Assembly: GCF_028206795.1 (NCBI RefSeq)
Contig: NZ_JAQLFJ010000001.1
Span: 1 to 64,000 of the forward strand
From: Collinsella aerofaciens
Lineage (GTDB): Bacteria > Actinomycetota > Coriobacteriia > Coriobacteriales > Coriobacteriaceae
DNA: 64,000 nucleotides
Direction: 5' to 3'
The translations under genes and the position numbers were made by a program. This document shows, piece by piece, positions 25,860-33,928 of this stretch. Each line of letters starts with the position of its first letter. Position 1 is the stretch's first letter. Below the pieces are notes generated by a model. The model worked only from the letters and a program-made list of their open reading frames with translations, did not search any database and was not told where the DNA came from.

Positions 25860-26516
25860 GGGCTCCCAGGGGCAGGGGGCTTCGATGTGGATGTGCTCGC
25901 CGGTTACGGGATGCGTGAAGGACACGCTGTGGGCGTGGAGCATCAGGCCACAGGGACGCGGCGTTCCGTACAGGTCGTCGCCAACCAGGGGATGACGCTC
26001 GCTCGCCAGGTGCACGCGAATCTGATGCTTGCGGCCGGTGAGCAACTCGACATCGATATACGAGCGCGTGGGCAGGCCACGGCGGCTCTTAAGACGCTTG
26101 AGCACCTTGACGCGCGTCTGAGAGGGCTTTCCGCTGGCGCCGACACGCATCTTGCGGCTATCGTGGCGGTCGCGGGCGATCGGCTTGTCGATGAGCTTCT
26201 CGTTCCAGTCGATCTTTCCCTCGGCGAGCGCCAGGTAGTGCTTTTCGAACGCGTGGTCGATGATCATCTGGTCAAAGGCGGGCTGCGTTTGCTTGTCGAG
26301 CGAGAACAGCACCACGCCGGTGGTGTCGCGGTCCAAGCGGTTGAGCGGCTGCATGTCGGTCGCGGCAAAGCCGTCGCCCATCGCCAGCAAAAGGTCGCTG
26401 GCGTAGTCGGTAAGTGTGCGCTCGCCGGTGCCGTCACCGTGGACGATCATGCCGGCGGGCTTGTCGATGGCCATGAGCCAGGCGTCGCAATAGAGGACTT
26501 GAGGTTCTTCGTTCAC
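25857..26516 (-). CDS. RluA family 23S rRNA pseudouridine synthase
   Basis: This 219-residue enzyme has the catalytic motif LNRLDRDTTG with its essential Asp (about residue 62), and the RKHQIRVHLA segment near the C-terminus. It converts a uridine in rRNA or tRNA to pseudouridine; the site is not predictable. There is no S4 domain, so it is a short RluA-type. It starts at GTG behind GAAAGG. Its 3' end converges on the DeoR gene with two hairpins between. Confidence 0.87.
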   Translation of the reverse strand: MNEEPQVLYCDAWLMAIDKPAGMIVHGDGTGERTLTDYASDLLLAMGDGFAATDMQPLNRLDRDTTGVVLFSLDKQTQPAFDQMIIDHAFEKHYLALAEGKIDWNEKLIDKPIARDRHDSRKMRVGASGKPSQTRVKVLKRLKSRRGLPTRSYIDVELLTGRKHQIRVHLASERHPLVGDDLYGTPRPCGLMLHAHSVSFTHPVTGEHIHIEAPCPWEP

Positions 26517-26531
26517 GTGTAAACCTTTCGG

Positions 26532-29027
26532 TTAGCTAATTCCCACAAACATGCAGCCCGAGGTGGCGCCGCGCAGGCGGGCGGCCGGCTTGCGGCCGGC
26601 TTGAGCCGCCTCGACAGCGCGACGGACGCGAGCGACGGCACGGCCAATCTCATCGGCCTCGAGCAGCGTTCCGTCCACCATGAGACGACGGACGCCGGCG
26701 TCGAGCAGCTGTGGTACCTGGGGCGTAAGGTCGATGGGGTAGGCGTCGTACAGGCGTGAGCGGCCGTGGATGTCGGTGCGCACCGGCATGACCTTGCCGT
26801 CGATATTCTTGAGCGACAGCTTGCGGGCGCGCAGGCGGCAGTTGGCACAATCGTGGATGCAGCCGTTGGCAACCTGCAGAATGCAATGCTCGCTTGTCAT
26901 GACGCGCGGGCGGCCAAAGACGGTGATGCCCAGAGCCGCGGGCGCGGCGGCGCCGAGCGAGACGATCTCGTCGAGCGTGATCTCGGGCGAGAGCCAAAAC
27001 GCACCGGCTCCGCGCTCGGCAAGCGCCTCCATGCAGGGCGTGTTGTGCACCGGCAGGCAAGAGCGAATCTCGGCCGTGGCGCCAACCTGGGCGGCCAGGG
27101 CAAGCTCAGAGATGTTGCCAATAGCGACCGTGGCGCCGGCAACAACCCATGGGTCAACGCGGACGTGGTCAACGGCGCGGCAGACCTCATCGAGCACGGG
27201 TACGATGCCCTGCTCAAACGTATCGGCGGGGGAGAGTTCGGCCGCATCGAGTGCGTCGGTGGTCATGTAGATGCGCGTTGCACCCTCGGCGCGAGCGGCC
27301 TCGGCGGCCTCGAGCGAGGTGACGGTAGCGCAGATCTGCGGCTCATCGCGGTAGTGCTCGGGCGCGGGGCGGGAATCATTGGTGACAATCGCCGGTAGCT
27401 CGAGCGTGCGGGCGCGCTCCTCGTACGGTGCCAGAATGGCCTCTTCCAGCGCCTTACAAGCGGCGGCGCGCACCTTGTGCACGGCGGAAAAGCCCATGCC
27501 GCAACTCTCGTCGAGGGCCACGTCAAAGCTCGCGGCCTCAAAGGGAGAGGAGCCCATGCGCCCGACGTGCTCAACCAGATCGGATGCATCGACGGCGCGT
27601 GTCTTGGCGGCCTCGACGGTGAAGCCTGTGGCGGTGGCGGTGAGCGCGGGGTCGTCACAGCAGGTGAGTGTGACAGTAAACGGCTTGCCCAGGCGCGCCA
27701 CGACGGACACATCAACAGCGCGGCGGCGCAGCACATCGCGCTTGAGCGCGGCGCCGGCGGCGTCGATGGCACGCTGGCTGCGAATCACGCGGACGCGGCA
27801 GCCCTCGGGCATGCTACGGGGCACGCGACACTCGATAACATCGCCGGCAGCGGCATCATCGGCGGCAATGGTGGTCAGGAACTGGTCAAACTCGTTATCG
27901 TGGCGAAGCTCCAGCAGGTCGCCCTTGCCCACGGGCTCAAACAGCTCAATGCGGGCGATGGCGGCGCGGCGACGGCGGTCGTCGGGCTTGAGGCCGCGCA
28001 CATCGCGGTTGGCCGGGCGGCTGCCCAGCACCGTGCCCACGATCTGGCCGCGGTTGTTGGAACGCTCATAGCTCATCATCTCGTCGCCCGAGGTGCCGTC
28101 CTGATAGGCGTGCGTAAAGTCGCGGTTAAAGCAGCGCTTGAGCTGGCGCTGGCGGGCGGCTTCCTCGTCCTTGGCAACGGTGGCTCCGGATAGCATGTCG
28201 TCAATTTCGTGACGATACACATCAACGATGGAGTACACGTAATCGGGCGCCTTCATGCGGCCCTCGAGCTTGAGCGACGCGGCGCCGGCGTCATACAGAC
28301 GGCGAACAAGCTGCGAGGTGTTGGTGTCACGCGGGCACAGCGCGCGCTCGCGGCCGGCGGGGGAGAGCGTGCGGCCGTTCTCGTCGATCAGCTCGTAGGG
28401 CAGGCGGCAGGGCTGGGCGCACATGCCGCGGTTGGCCGAGCGGCCCGCCATGGCAAAGCTCGACAGCAGGCACAGACCCGAGTAGCAAAAGCAGATGGCG
28501 CCATGGCTAAAGACCTCAAGGTCCACATCGGGCGCGGCATCGTGAATGGCGGCAATCTCGTCGATGGAAAGCTCGCGCGAGAGGGTCACGCGGTCGGCGC
28601 CCTGCTCGCGGCACCAAAGGGTTCCGCGGTCGTCGTGGATGTTTGCCTGGGTCGAGATATGCGTCTCGATGCTGGGCATCGTGCGCTTGACCTCAAAGAA
28701 CAGGCCCCAGTCCTGGATGATGAAGGCGTCGGCGCCCAGCGTGGAGCAGCGATGGATGAGCTGCAGCGCATCGCTCATCTCGGATTCCTTGATGACGATG
28801 TTGACCGTGACGTAGACGCGCGAGCCGGCCAGATGCGCGGCGCGGCAGGCCTGCTCAAAGGCCTCGTCGGTAAAGTTGGTGGCCTTGCGGCGGGCGTTGA
28901 AGCTGCCCATGCCGCAGTAGATGGCGTCTGCCCCGGCGGCGAGCGCGGCGGCAAAGGGCTCCGGGCCTCCGGCGGGCGCCAAAAGCTCGGGTCTGCGGTT
29001 GGTGGTTCGACTGGCGGTTGCGGTCAT
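26532..29027 (-). CDS. U32 family peptidase-like protein with DUF3656-type extension
   Basis: This 831-residue protein has the U32 signature (SHGAICFCYSGLCLLSS, then GRSANRGMCAQPCR, about residues 183-215), N-terminal ELLAPAGGPEPFAAALAAGADAIYCG, and a long C-terminal region with a second CANCRLRARK cysteine cluster. In E. coli the related RlhA hydroxylates 23S rRNA cytidine, so a tRNA/rRNA modification role is at least as likely as proteolysis. It starts at ATG behind GAAAGGCAGGA. It lies upstream of the RluA gene on the same strand. Confidence 0.82.
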   Translation of the reverse strand: MTATASRTTNRRPELLAPAGGPEPFAAALAAGADAIYCGMGSFNARRKATNFTDEAFEQACRAAHLAGSRVYVTVNIVIKESEMSDALQLIHRCSTLGADAFIIQDWGLFFEVKRTMPSIETHISTQANIHDDRGTLWCREQGADRVTLSRELSIDEIAAIHDAAPDVDLEVFSHGAICFCYSGLCLLSSFAMAGRSANRGMCAQPCRLPYELIDENGRTLSPAGRERALCPRDTNTSQLVRRLYDAGAASLKLEGRMKAPDYVYSIVDVYRHEIDDMLSGATVAKDEEAARQRQLKRCFNRDFTHAYQDGTSGDEMMSYERSNNRGQIVGTVLGSRPANRDVRGLKPDDRRRRAAIARIELFEPVGKGDLLELRHDNEFDQFLTTIAADDAAAGDVIECRVPRSMPEGCRVRVIRSQRAIDAAGAALKRDVLRRRAVDVSVVARLGKPFTVTLTCCDDPALTATATGFTVEAAKTRAVDASDLVEHVGRMGSSPFEAASFDVALDESCGMGFSAVHKVRAAACKALEEAILAPYEERARTLELPAIVTNDSRPAPEHYRDEPQICATVTSLEAAEAARAEGATRIYMTTDALDAAELSPADTFEQGIVPVLDEVCRAVDHVRVDPWVVAGATVAIGNISELALAAQVGATAEIRSCLPVHNTPCMEALAERGAGAFWLSPEITLDEIVSLGAAAPAALGITVFGRPRVMTSEHCILQVANGCIHDCANCRLRARKLSLKNIDGKVMPVRTDIHGRSRLYDAYPIDLTPQVPQLLDAGVRRLMVDGTLLEADEIGRAVARVRRAVEAAQAGRKPAARLRGATSGCMFVGIS

Positions 29028-29325
29028 ATCCTGCCTTTCAAAATGCTCAGATACTCAAAAGTATAGTGGTGCCGTCGCGGCAGGCGATGCCCGTGCTCTA
29101 AGCGGGATAAAGTCTTCAGCAGCTTGGACTGGCTGCTTCACATGAGAACCGTTCAGCGGTCCGGGGAAACCGTTGGACGATAAAATATTCTCGCAACGTG
29201 ATAATAATCTTGCATCGCGCGGAAACCTTGAGTACTATCCCAATCAAGCGCGGTGTTCAGACCGAACTGTGCCTCCCGGTGTGAACGCCGCGCTCCCGTT
29301 CCCTTTTACTTGTAAGGAGAAAAAC
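29028..29325. other. Intergenic region between the U32 gene and ridA
   Basis: No gene is supported. The AT-rich stretch 29181-29212 probably holds the ridA promoter, but no pair of boxes can be fixed. The sequence near 29045-29066 (ACTCAAAAGTATAGTGG) may hold a promoter for the U32 gene on the other strand. Confidence 0.35.
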
Positions 29326-29703
29326 ATGAGCAAGACCGTCGTGTCTTCCGATAACGCACCCGCAGCCATCGGCCCGTATTCCCCCGGTATCCAGACTGGC
29401 AACATGGTGTTCCTGTCCGGCCAGCTGGGCATCGACCCCGCAACCGGTAAGATGCCCGAGGGCGTCGAGGCCCAGGCCAAGCAGTCCCTTGCTAACGTCG
29501 AGGCCCTGCTGACCGCTGCCGGCGCCACGTTTGCCGATGTCGTCAAGACCACGGTCTACCTGGCCGACATCGCCGACTTTGCCGCCGTGAACGAGATTTA
29601 CGCCTCCAAGTTCGAGGCTCCGTTCCCCGCGCGCAGCGCTTTCCAGGTTGCCGCCCTTCCGGCTGGCGGTCTGGTCGAGATCGAGGTTGTCGCCGCTCTC
29701 TAA
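29326..29703 (+). CDS. ridA: RidA family enamine/imine deaminase
   Basis: This 125-residue protein opens SKTVVSSDNAPAAIGPYSPG and has FLSGQLGID, with the catalytic-site Arg in FPARSAFQVAALP near residue 105. RidA hydrolyses reactive 2-aminoacrylate-type enamines released by PLP dehydratases. The window also carries ygeX, a PLP diaminopropionate lyase of that chemistry, though 31 kb away. AAGGAG precedes the ATG. A strong terminator follows. Confidence 0.9.
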   Translation: MSKTVVSSDNAPAAIGPYSPGIQTGNMVFLSGQLGIDPATGKMPEGVEAQAKQSLANVEALLTAAGATFADVVKTTVYLADIADFAAVNEIYASKFEAPFPARSAFQVAALPAGGLVEIEVVAAL

Positions 29704-29732
29704 GGTGTTGGTAACAACTAAACATGACATGC

Positions 29733-29771
29733 AAAAAGACCCTGCAGCGCGTGCGAGCTGCAGGGTCTTTT
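29733..29771 (+). terminator. Bidirectional intrinsic terminator
   Basis: AAAAGACCCTGCAG and CTGCAGGGTCTTTT form a 14-bp stem with A-run and T-run on opposite sides. It lies between the converging ridA and YheO-type regulator genes and can serve both. Confidence 0.92.
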
Positions 29772-29825
29772 GTCAAGCGATGCGACAAAAATGATCCGTT
29801 TCCCTTCGTCCCCAAGGGATCACGT

Positions 29826-30482
29826 TTAGCCCTCCTTGCGGACTTTTTGCAGGTAGCGGTACACGCTGGGCTCCGAGATGCCCAACGCGGTGGCAGCGCA
29901 GGCCACGGCGCCCTTGAGCATGAACACCCCGTTGCCGTTGAGGTGGCGAATGACGTCCACGCGGTCGCTCTGACCAAGCGACGCTACATCCAGCCCGCGC
30001 GCGCTCAGCAACTCGGCAATGCTGCGGTCGATGAGCTCCTGGGTGGACTCCGAAAGGCTTTCGACCTCGATAGGGGCGGGCTCCGTGCGCGTCGGCGCTG
30101 CGTCGAAGCACGCCATGAGCTGCTGCGCCATGGCGTTTATGGAGCGTACGGTCGAGAGGTCGGTGTTGACGCAGAGCATACCGACGATCTCGTCATCCTC
30201 GCGGATAAAGAACGTCGCGGACTCCAGCGTCTTGCCTCCGGCGCCGCGGCCCTCGTAGCCCGTAATAAACGGCAGGTCGCGATACTTGGGGTCGTGCATG
30301 ATCTTGAGCGCCAGATCGGTGGCGGGACCGCCGACCTTACGGCCGCTCACAATGCCGTTGCGAATATCGACGATGGCGTGGTCGGGATCCGAGAAATCGT
30401 GCAGCACGATCTCGCTGTTCTTACCGAGTATCTGCTCCAGGAAATCGACCATCGGCAAAAAGCGGCGTATGGTCTCGTTCAC
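29826..30482 (-). CDS. YheO-type PAS/helix-turn-helix transcriptional regulator (purine locus)
   Basis: This 218-residue protein has an N-terminal YheO-like PAS domain (EIVLHDFSDPDHAIVDI, then FFIREDDEIVGMLCVN) and a C-terminal helix-turn-helix (GAVACAATALGISEPSVYRYL). The start is GTG at 30482 with AAAGGAG upstream; the frame continues to 30623 without a better site. It diverges from the purine permease and so probably controls the permease-ssnA-ygfK-xdhD genes. A second member at 59624 diverges from ygeX. Confidence 0.8.
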   Translation of the reverse strand: MNETIRRFLPMVDFLEQILGKNSEIVLHDFSDPDHAIVDIRNGIVSGRKVGGPATDLALKIMHDPKYRDLPFITGYEGRGAGGKTLESATFFIREDDEIVGMLCVNTDLSTVRSINAMAQQLMACFDAAPTRTEPAPIEVESLSESTQELIDRSIAELLSARGLDVASLGQSDRVDVIRHLNGNGVFMLKGAVACAATALGISEPSVYRYLQKVRKEG

Positions 30483-30718
30483 GGGCAACTCCTTTGGGTG
30501 AAATCGGGAATGTTCATAACAATTTTTTCTCATGGTAACACGGTGTCTATTGACTCGCATATTCGCAGGTACATTGCGTAATACAGACGAGCGGTAGGAT
30601 TTTGGCGGTAAACGGTTGACCAAAAGAAAAGTTAGATGTTATTTTGACCGGACACTTTCCTGACCTGCGGAAATGCATTGTCTCAGCTTAAGAATAGTCT
30701 GATAACAAAAAATTATTA

Positions 30719-30747
30719 TTGAGAATGAGAATCATCTTTAATACGAT
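30719..30747 (+). promoter_or_regulatory. Probable promoter and operator of the purine permease
   Basis: TTGAGA (30719-30724) and TACGAT (30742-30747) are 17 bp apart. The spacer starts with the perfect palindrome ATGAGAATCAT (30725-30735), placed where a bound protein would block polymerase. The site also resembles a Fur-type GATAATGATAATCAT half, so iron control cannot be excluded. The rest of the 30483-30834 gap shows nothing further. Confidence 0.5.
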
Positions 30748-30834
30748 ATGCAACGAAGGCACAACCTCAGCCCCGCACTGCGTCACAATAGGACGCTAGA
30801 TGCGAAAACAACTACTTCTAGGATTGGTGGTCAA

Positions 30835-32229
30835 ATGGCCCAGGAGACGGTTACGAACGGCACTGAAGCCCTGTTCACTCGTGAAGGCATGCCGCCCGTT
30901 AAGGAAATGATCCCGTGTGCCCTTCAGCACGTGCTGGCATCGTTTGCCGGCATCATTACCCCGGCGGTCATCATGGCCGGCGTCTACGGCTTTAATAGCC
31001 AGCAGAGCACCGACATCATTCAGGTCGCGCTCATCCTTTCGGCGATCGACACGGCCCTTCAGGCCTTCGCCCCCTTCCGTCGCATCGGCGGCGGCCTGCC
31101 CATCGTCATGGGCGTCTCGTTCGCGTTCCTGCCGGCCCTTCAGGCCATGGGCGCCTCGGGCTTTAGCTTTGGTGCGCTGCTGGGCGGCGAGATTGTCGGC
31201 GGTGCCGTCGCGGCCCTCTTTGGTCTGGCCTACAGCAAGATTAAGTGGCTGTTCCCGCCCGTCGTGACCGGTACGGTCATCTTCTCCATCGGCGTTTCGC
31301 TGTATCCCACGGCCGTCAAGTATATGGCCGGCGGTATGGGCACGCCGCTGTGGGGCACCCCGCAGGCATGGTGCGTCGCTCTTATCACCTTCGCCGTGGT
31401 CTTTGCGCTCGCCAACTTTGGCAAGGGCACGCTCAAGCTGGGATCCGTGTTCTTTGGCATGATCGTCGGTATGATCGTCTCCATCCCCTTTGGCATGATC
31501 GACTTCTCCAGCGTCGCCACCGCTCAGGTCTTCGCCCTTCCCAAGCTCATGCCCTACGCGCTCGAGTTTGATCCCGAGGTCTGCATTACCCTCGCCGTCG
31601 TGTTCCCCATGGTTGCCATCCAGGTTATCGGTGACGTCTCCGCCGCCTGCCTGGGCTCCATCGACCGTATGCCCACCGAGCGCGAGCTCTCCGGCGCTAT
31701 CGTGTCCCAGGGCCTCACCTCTATGGTCGGCGGCCTGCTGGGCGGTCTTCCCACCAGCGCCCTTGGCCAGAACGTGGGCATCATCTGCTCCAACAAGGTC
31801 GTCAACAAGTGGGTCTTTGTGATCATCGCGGCCGTCTTTGCCATCGCCGGCCTGTTCCCGCAGCTCTCTGCCGTCCTTTCCGCTATCCCGCAGCCCGTCA
31901 TCGGCGGCGCGACCGTCGGTGTCTTTGGCACTATCACCATGAACGGCGTGCGCATGTTCACCCGCGAGGGCCTCACGCAGCGCACTACCACCATCGTCGG
32001 CACCTCCGTCGTCTTTGGCCTGGGTATCTGGATGGCCAGCGGTTGCCTTGCCGGCGAGGGTATGCCCGCCTGGGTGTCCACCGTCATCGGCTCCAATGCC
32101 GTAACCCCCACCGCCATCATGGCCATTGTCCTTAACCTGATCCTTCCGCAGACGCCGGTCGTGGCTCAGCACATCGATGCTGCCAAGGACGCTGCCGTGG
32201 ATCTGGTCTTGCCCGAGAGCAAGAAGTAA
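30835..32229 (+). CDS. NCS2 family nucleobase (xanthine/urate) permease
   Basis: This 464-residue protein has about 12-14 membrane segments. The NCS2 signatures are visible: the QHVLASFAGIITPAVIM first helix and the GGLPTSALGQNVGIICSNKV motif near residue 300. It should import xanthine, uric acid or a related purine with protons. The chosen ATG (MAQETV) lies 87 nt inside a longer open frame and has only a weak GGTGG site. It is the first gene of the ssnA-ygfK-xdhD cluster. Confidence 0.9.
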   Translation: MAQETVTNGTEALFTREGMPPVKEMIPCALQHVLASFAGIITPAVIMAGVYGFNSQQSTDIIQVALILSAIDTALQAFAPFRRIGGGLPIVMGVSFAFLPALQAMGASGFSFGALLGGEIVGGAVAALFGLAYSKIKWLFPPVVTGTVIFSIGVSLYPTAVKYMAGGMGTPLWGTPQAWCVALITFAVVFALANFGKGTLKLGSVFFGMIVGMIVSIPFGMIDFSSVATAQVFALPKLMPYALEFDPEVCITLAVVFPMVAIQVIGDVSAACLGSIDRMPTERELSGAIVSQGLTSMVGGLLGGLPTSALGQNVGIICSNKVVNKWVFVIIAAVFAIAGLFPQLSAVLSAIPQPVIGGATVGVFGTITMNGVRMFTREGLTQRTTTIVGTSVVFGLGIWMASGCLAGEGMPAWVSTVIGSNAVTPTAIMAIVLNLILPQTPVVAQHIDAAKDAAVDLVLPESKK

Positions 32230-32245
32230 CCAATTCGGTGCTATT

Positions 32246-32277
32246 CGTCGGCGGACGCATCGCCTCGTCCGCCGACG
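32246..32277 (+). terminator. Strong GC hairpin between the permease gene and ssnA
   Basis: CGTCGGCGGAC (32246-32256) and GTCCGCCGACG (32267-32277) pair perfectly, but no T-run follows. A second small hairpin, AAAGGG/CCCTTT, lies at about 32302-32318. These may be processing or stability elements. The remaining leader up to 32424 is GC-rich and could be structured; no known riboswitch was recognised. Confidence 0.45.
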
Positions 32278-32424
32278 CCATGCGGCGCCAAGCCGCACTT
32301 CAAAGGGTTTGTCCCTTTGGTGAAGCGTTGACGGGAGAGGGCCCGTTTCCGGTGTAGGCCGGCGCTTCGCACTCCGCCATGTCAGAGGTGTCAAACCCCG
32401 CCCCTGATGTTGAAGGGAGCATTC

Positions 32425-33780
32425 ATGCTTCTGGTCGCTAACGGTTCCGTCTTTACCCGCAACACTCAGACCCCGTTCATTCCAAACGGTGCGGTCGCCA
32501 TTGACGGAGATACGATCGTCGAAGTAGGTCCCGAGTGCGAGCTCAAGGCCAAGTACCCGGATGCCGAGTACGTCGACGCCCAGGGCAACCTCATCATGCC
32601 CGGACTCATCAACTGCCACACCCACATCTACTCGGGTCTGGCCCGCGGCCTTGCCATTAAGGGCTGCAACCCCACCAACTTCCTGGAGAATCTTGAGCAG
32701 CAGTGGTGGAAGATCGACGACAACCTGACGCTCGACGGCACCAAGGCAAGCGCCTACGCCACGATTCTGGACTCCATCCGCGATGGCGTCACCACGATCT
32801 TCGACCACCATGCGAGCTTCTGCGAGATCCCGGGAAGCCTCTTTACCATTAAGGATGCAGCTCAGGAGCTGGGCATGCGTTCGTGCCTGTGCTACGAGGT
32901 CTCCGATCGCCGCGGCCAGGAAAAATGCGACCAGGCCATTGCCGAGAACGCCGAGTTTGCCCAGTGGGCCGCCAAGGAGCGTCGCGATAACGACAACCAC
33001 ATGATCGCCGCCATGTTTGGCGGACATGCCACCTTTACGCTTTCGGACGAGACCATGGATAAGATGGCCGAGGCCAACAACGGCCTGACCGGCTTCCACA
33101 TCCACGTGTGCGAGGGCATGAACGACGTGTGGGATTCCCGCCTCAACCGCGGAGGCATCAGTCCCGTCGAGCGCCTGCTGCAGCACAACCTGCTGGGTCC
33201 CGACACCATGCTGGGCCACTGCATCCACGTGACGCCTGCCGAGATGGATATCGTCAAGGAGTCCGGCACCTGGCTCGTCAACAACCCCGAATCCAATATG
33301 GGTAACGCCGTGGGCTGCGCCCCCGTGCTCGAGTTCTTCCGCCGCGGCATCCCCGTGTGCATGGGCACCGACGCCTACACCCACGATATGCTCGAGAGCC
33401 TTAAGGTCTTCCTGATCATTCAGCGTCACAACGCCGCCATGCCCAACGTGGGCTGGTGCGAGGCCATGACCATGCTGTTCGAGAACAACGCCAAGATGGC
33501 AAGCAAGTACTTCGATCGCAAGCTCGGTGTGCTCGAGGCCGGCGCTGCCGCCGACGTCATCGTCATGGACTACAAGCCCTTTACGCCGCTGAGCGAGGAG
33601 AACATCGACGGCCACATGCTCTTTGGCATGATGGGCAAAAACTGCCGCACCACCATCATCAACGGTCGCGTCCTGTACAAGGATCGCGAGTTTGTCGGTA
33701 TTGATGAGGACAAGATCAACGCGTGGACCATGGCTGAGTCCAAGAAGCTCTGGAGCACGCTCAACGATCGCTCCTACTAA
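32425..33780 (+). CDS. ssnA: Putative aminohydrolase SsnA
   Basis: This 451-residue amidohydrolase-superfamily enzyme has the metal-binding NCHTHIYSGLARG (near residue 60), HIHVCEG, GHCIHV and GTDAYTHDM motifs. SsnA is a conserved partner of YgfK and XdhD in E. coli and gut anaerobes and probably deaminates or ring-opens a purine-derived intermediate; the exact substrate is not established here. The ATG at 32425 follows AAGGGAG. It lies between the permease and ygfK genes. Confidence 0.9.
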   Translation: MLLVANGSVFTRNTQTPFIPNGAVAIDGDTIVEVGPECELKAKYPDAEYVDAQGNLIMPGLINCHTHIYSGLARGLAIKGCNPTNFLENLEQQWWKIDDNLTLDGTKASAYATILDSIRDGVTTIFDHHASFCEIPGSLFTIKDAAQELGMRSCLCYEVSDRRGQEKCDQAIAENAEFAQWAAKERRDNDNHMIAAMFGGHATFTLSDETMDKMAEANNGLTGFHIHVCEGMNDVWDSRLNRGGISPVERLLQHNLLGPDTMLGHCIHVTPAEMDIVKESGTWLVNNPESNMGNAVGCAPVLEFFRRGIPVCMGTDAYTHDMLESLKVFLIIQRHNAAMPNVGWCEAMTMLFENNAKMASKYFDRKLGVLEAGAAADVIVMDYKPFTPLSEENIDGHMLFGMMGKNCRTTIINGRVLYKDREFVGIDEDKINAWTMAESKKLWSTLNDRSY

Positions 33781-33794
33781 TTACAAGTAGATTC

Positions 33795-33830
33795 ACGCGC
33801 GTCGGGTGTTTCGCCGCATCCGACGCGCGT
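33795..33830 (+). terminator. GC hairpin between ssnA and ygfK
   Basis: ACGCGCGTCGG (33795-33805) pairs perfectly with CCGACGCGCGT (33820-33830). No T-run follows. Like the hairpin before ssnA, it separates genes of one presumed operon and may set relative mRNA levels. Confidence 0.45.
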
Positions 33831-33928
33831 ATAGGCGGCCTCCGCGGGGTCGCCGGCGCTGTGCTAGCGCTACACCGTATTTGCGCCCGCCGCGCGGTCT
33901 CGCCGGGCGTTACAGAGAGGAGTTCATT

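Noticed and set aside
30725..30735. A certain Fur box
   Set aside because: The match is only a half-type palindrome and no Fur gene or second site is visible, so it is reported only as a palindromic operator candidate.
32318..32424. Molybdenum cofactor or purine riboswitch upstream of ssnA
   Set aside because: The leader is GC-rich and can fold, but the conserved core bases of the known classes could not be found by eye. A covariance-model search would settle it.
30796..33615. Open frame of 939 codons antisense to the permease and ssnA genes
   Set aside because: It runs across two real genes and their intergenic hairpins, is rich in His/Gly/Asp from reversed GC-rich codons, and matches no known protein.
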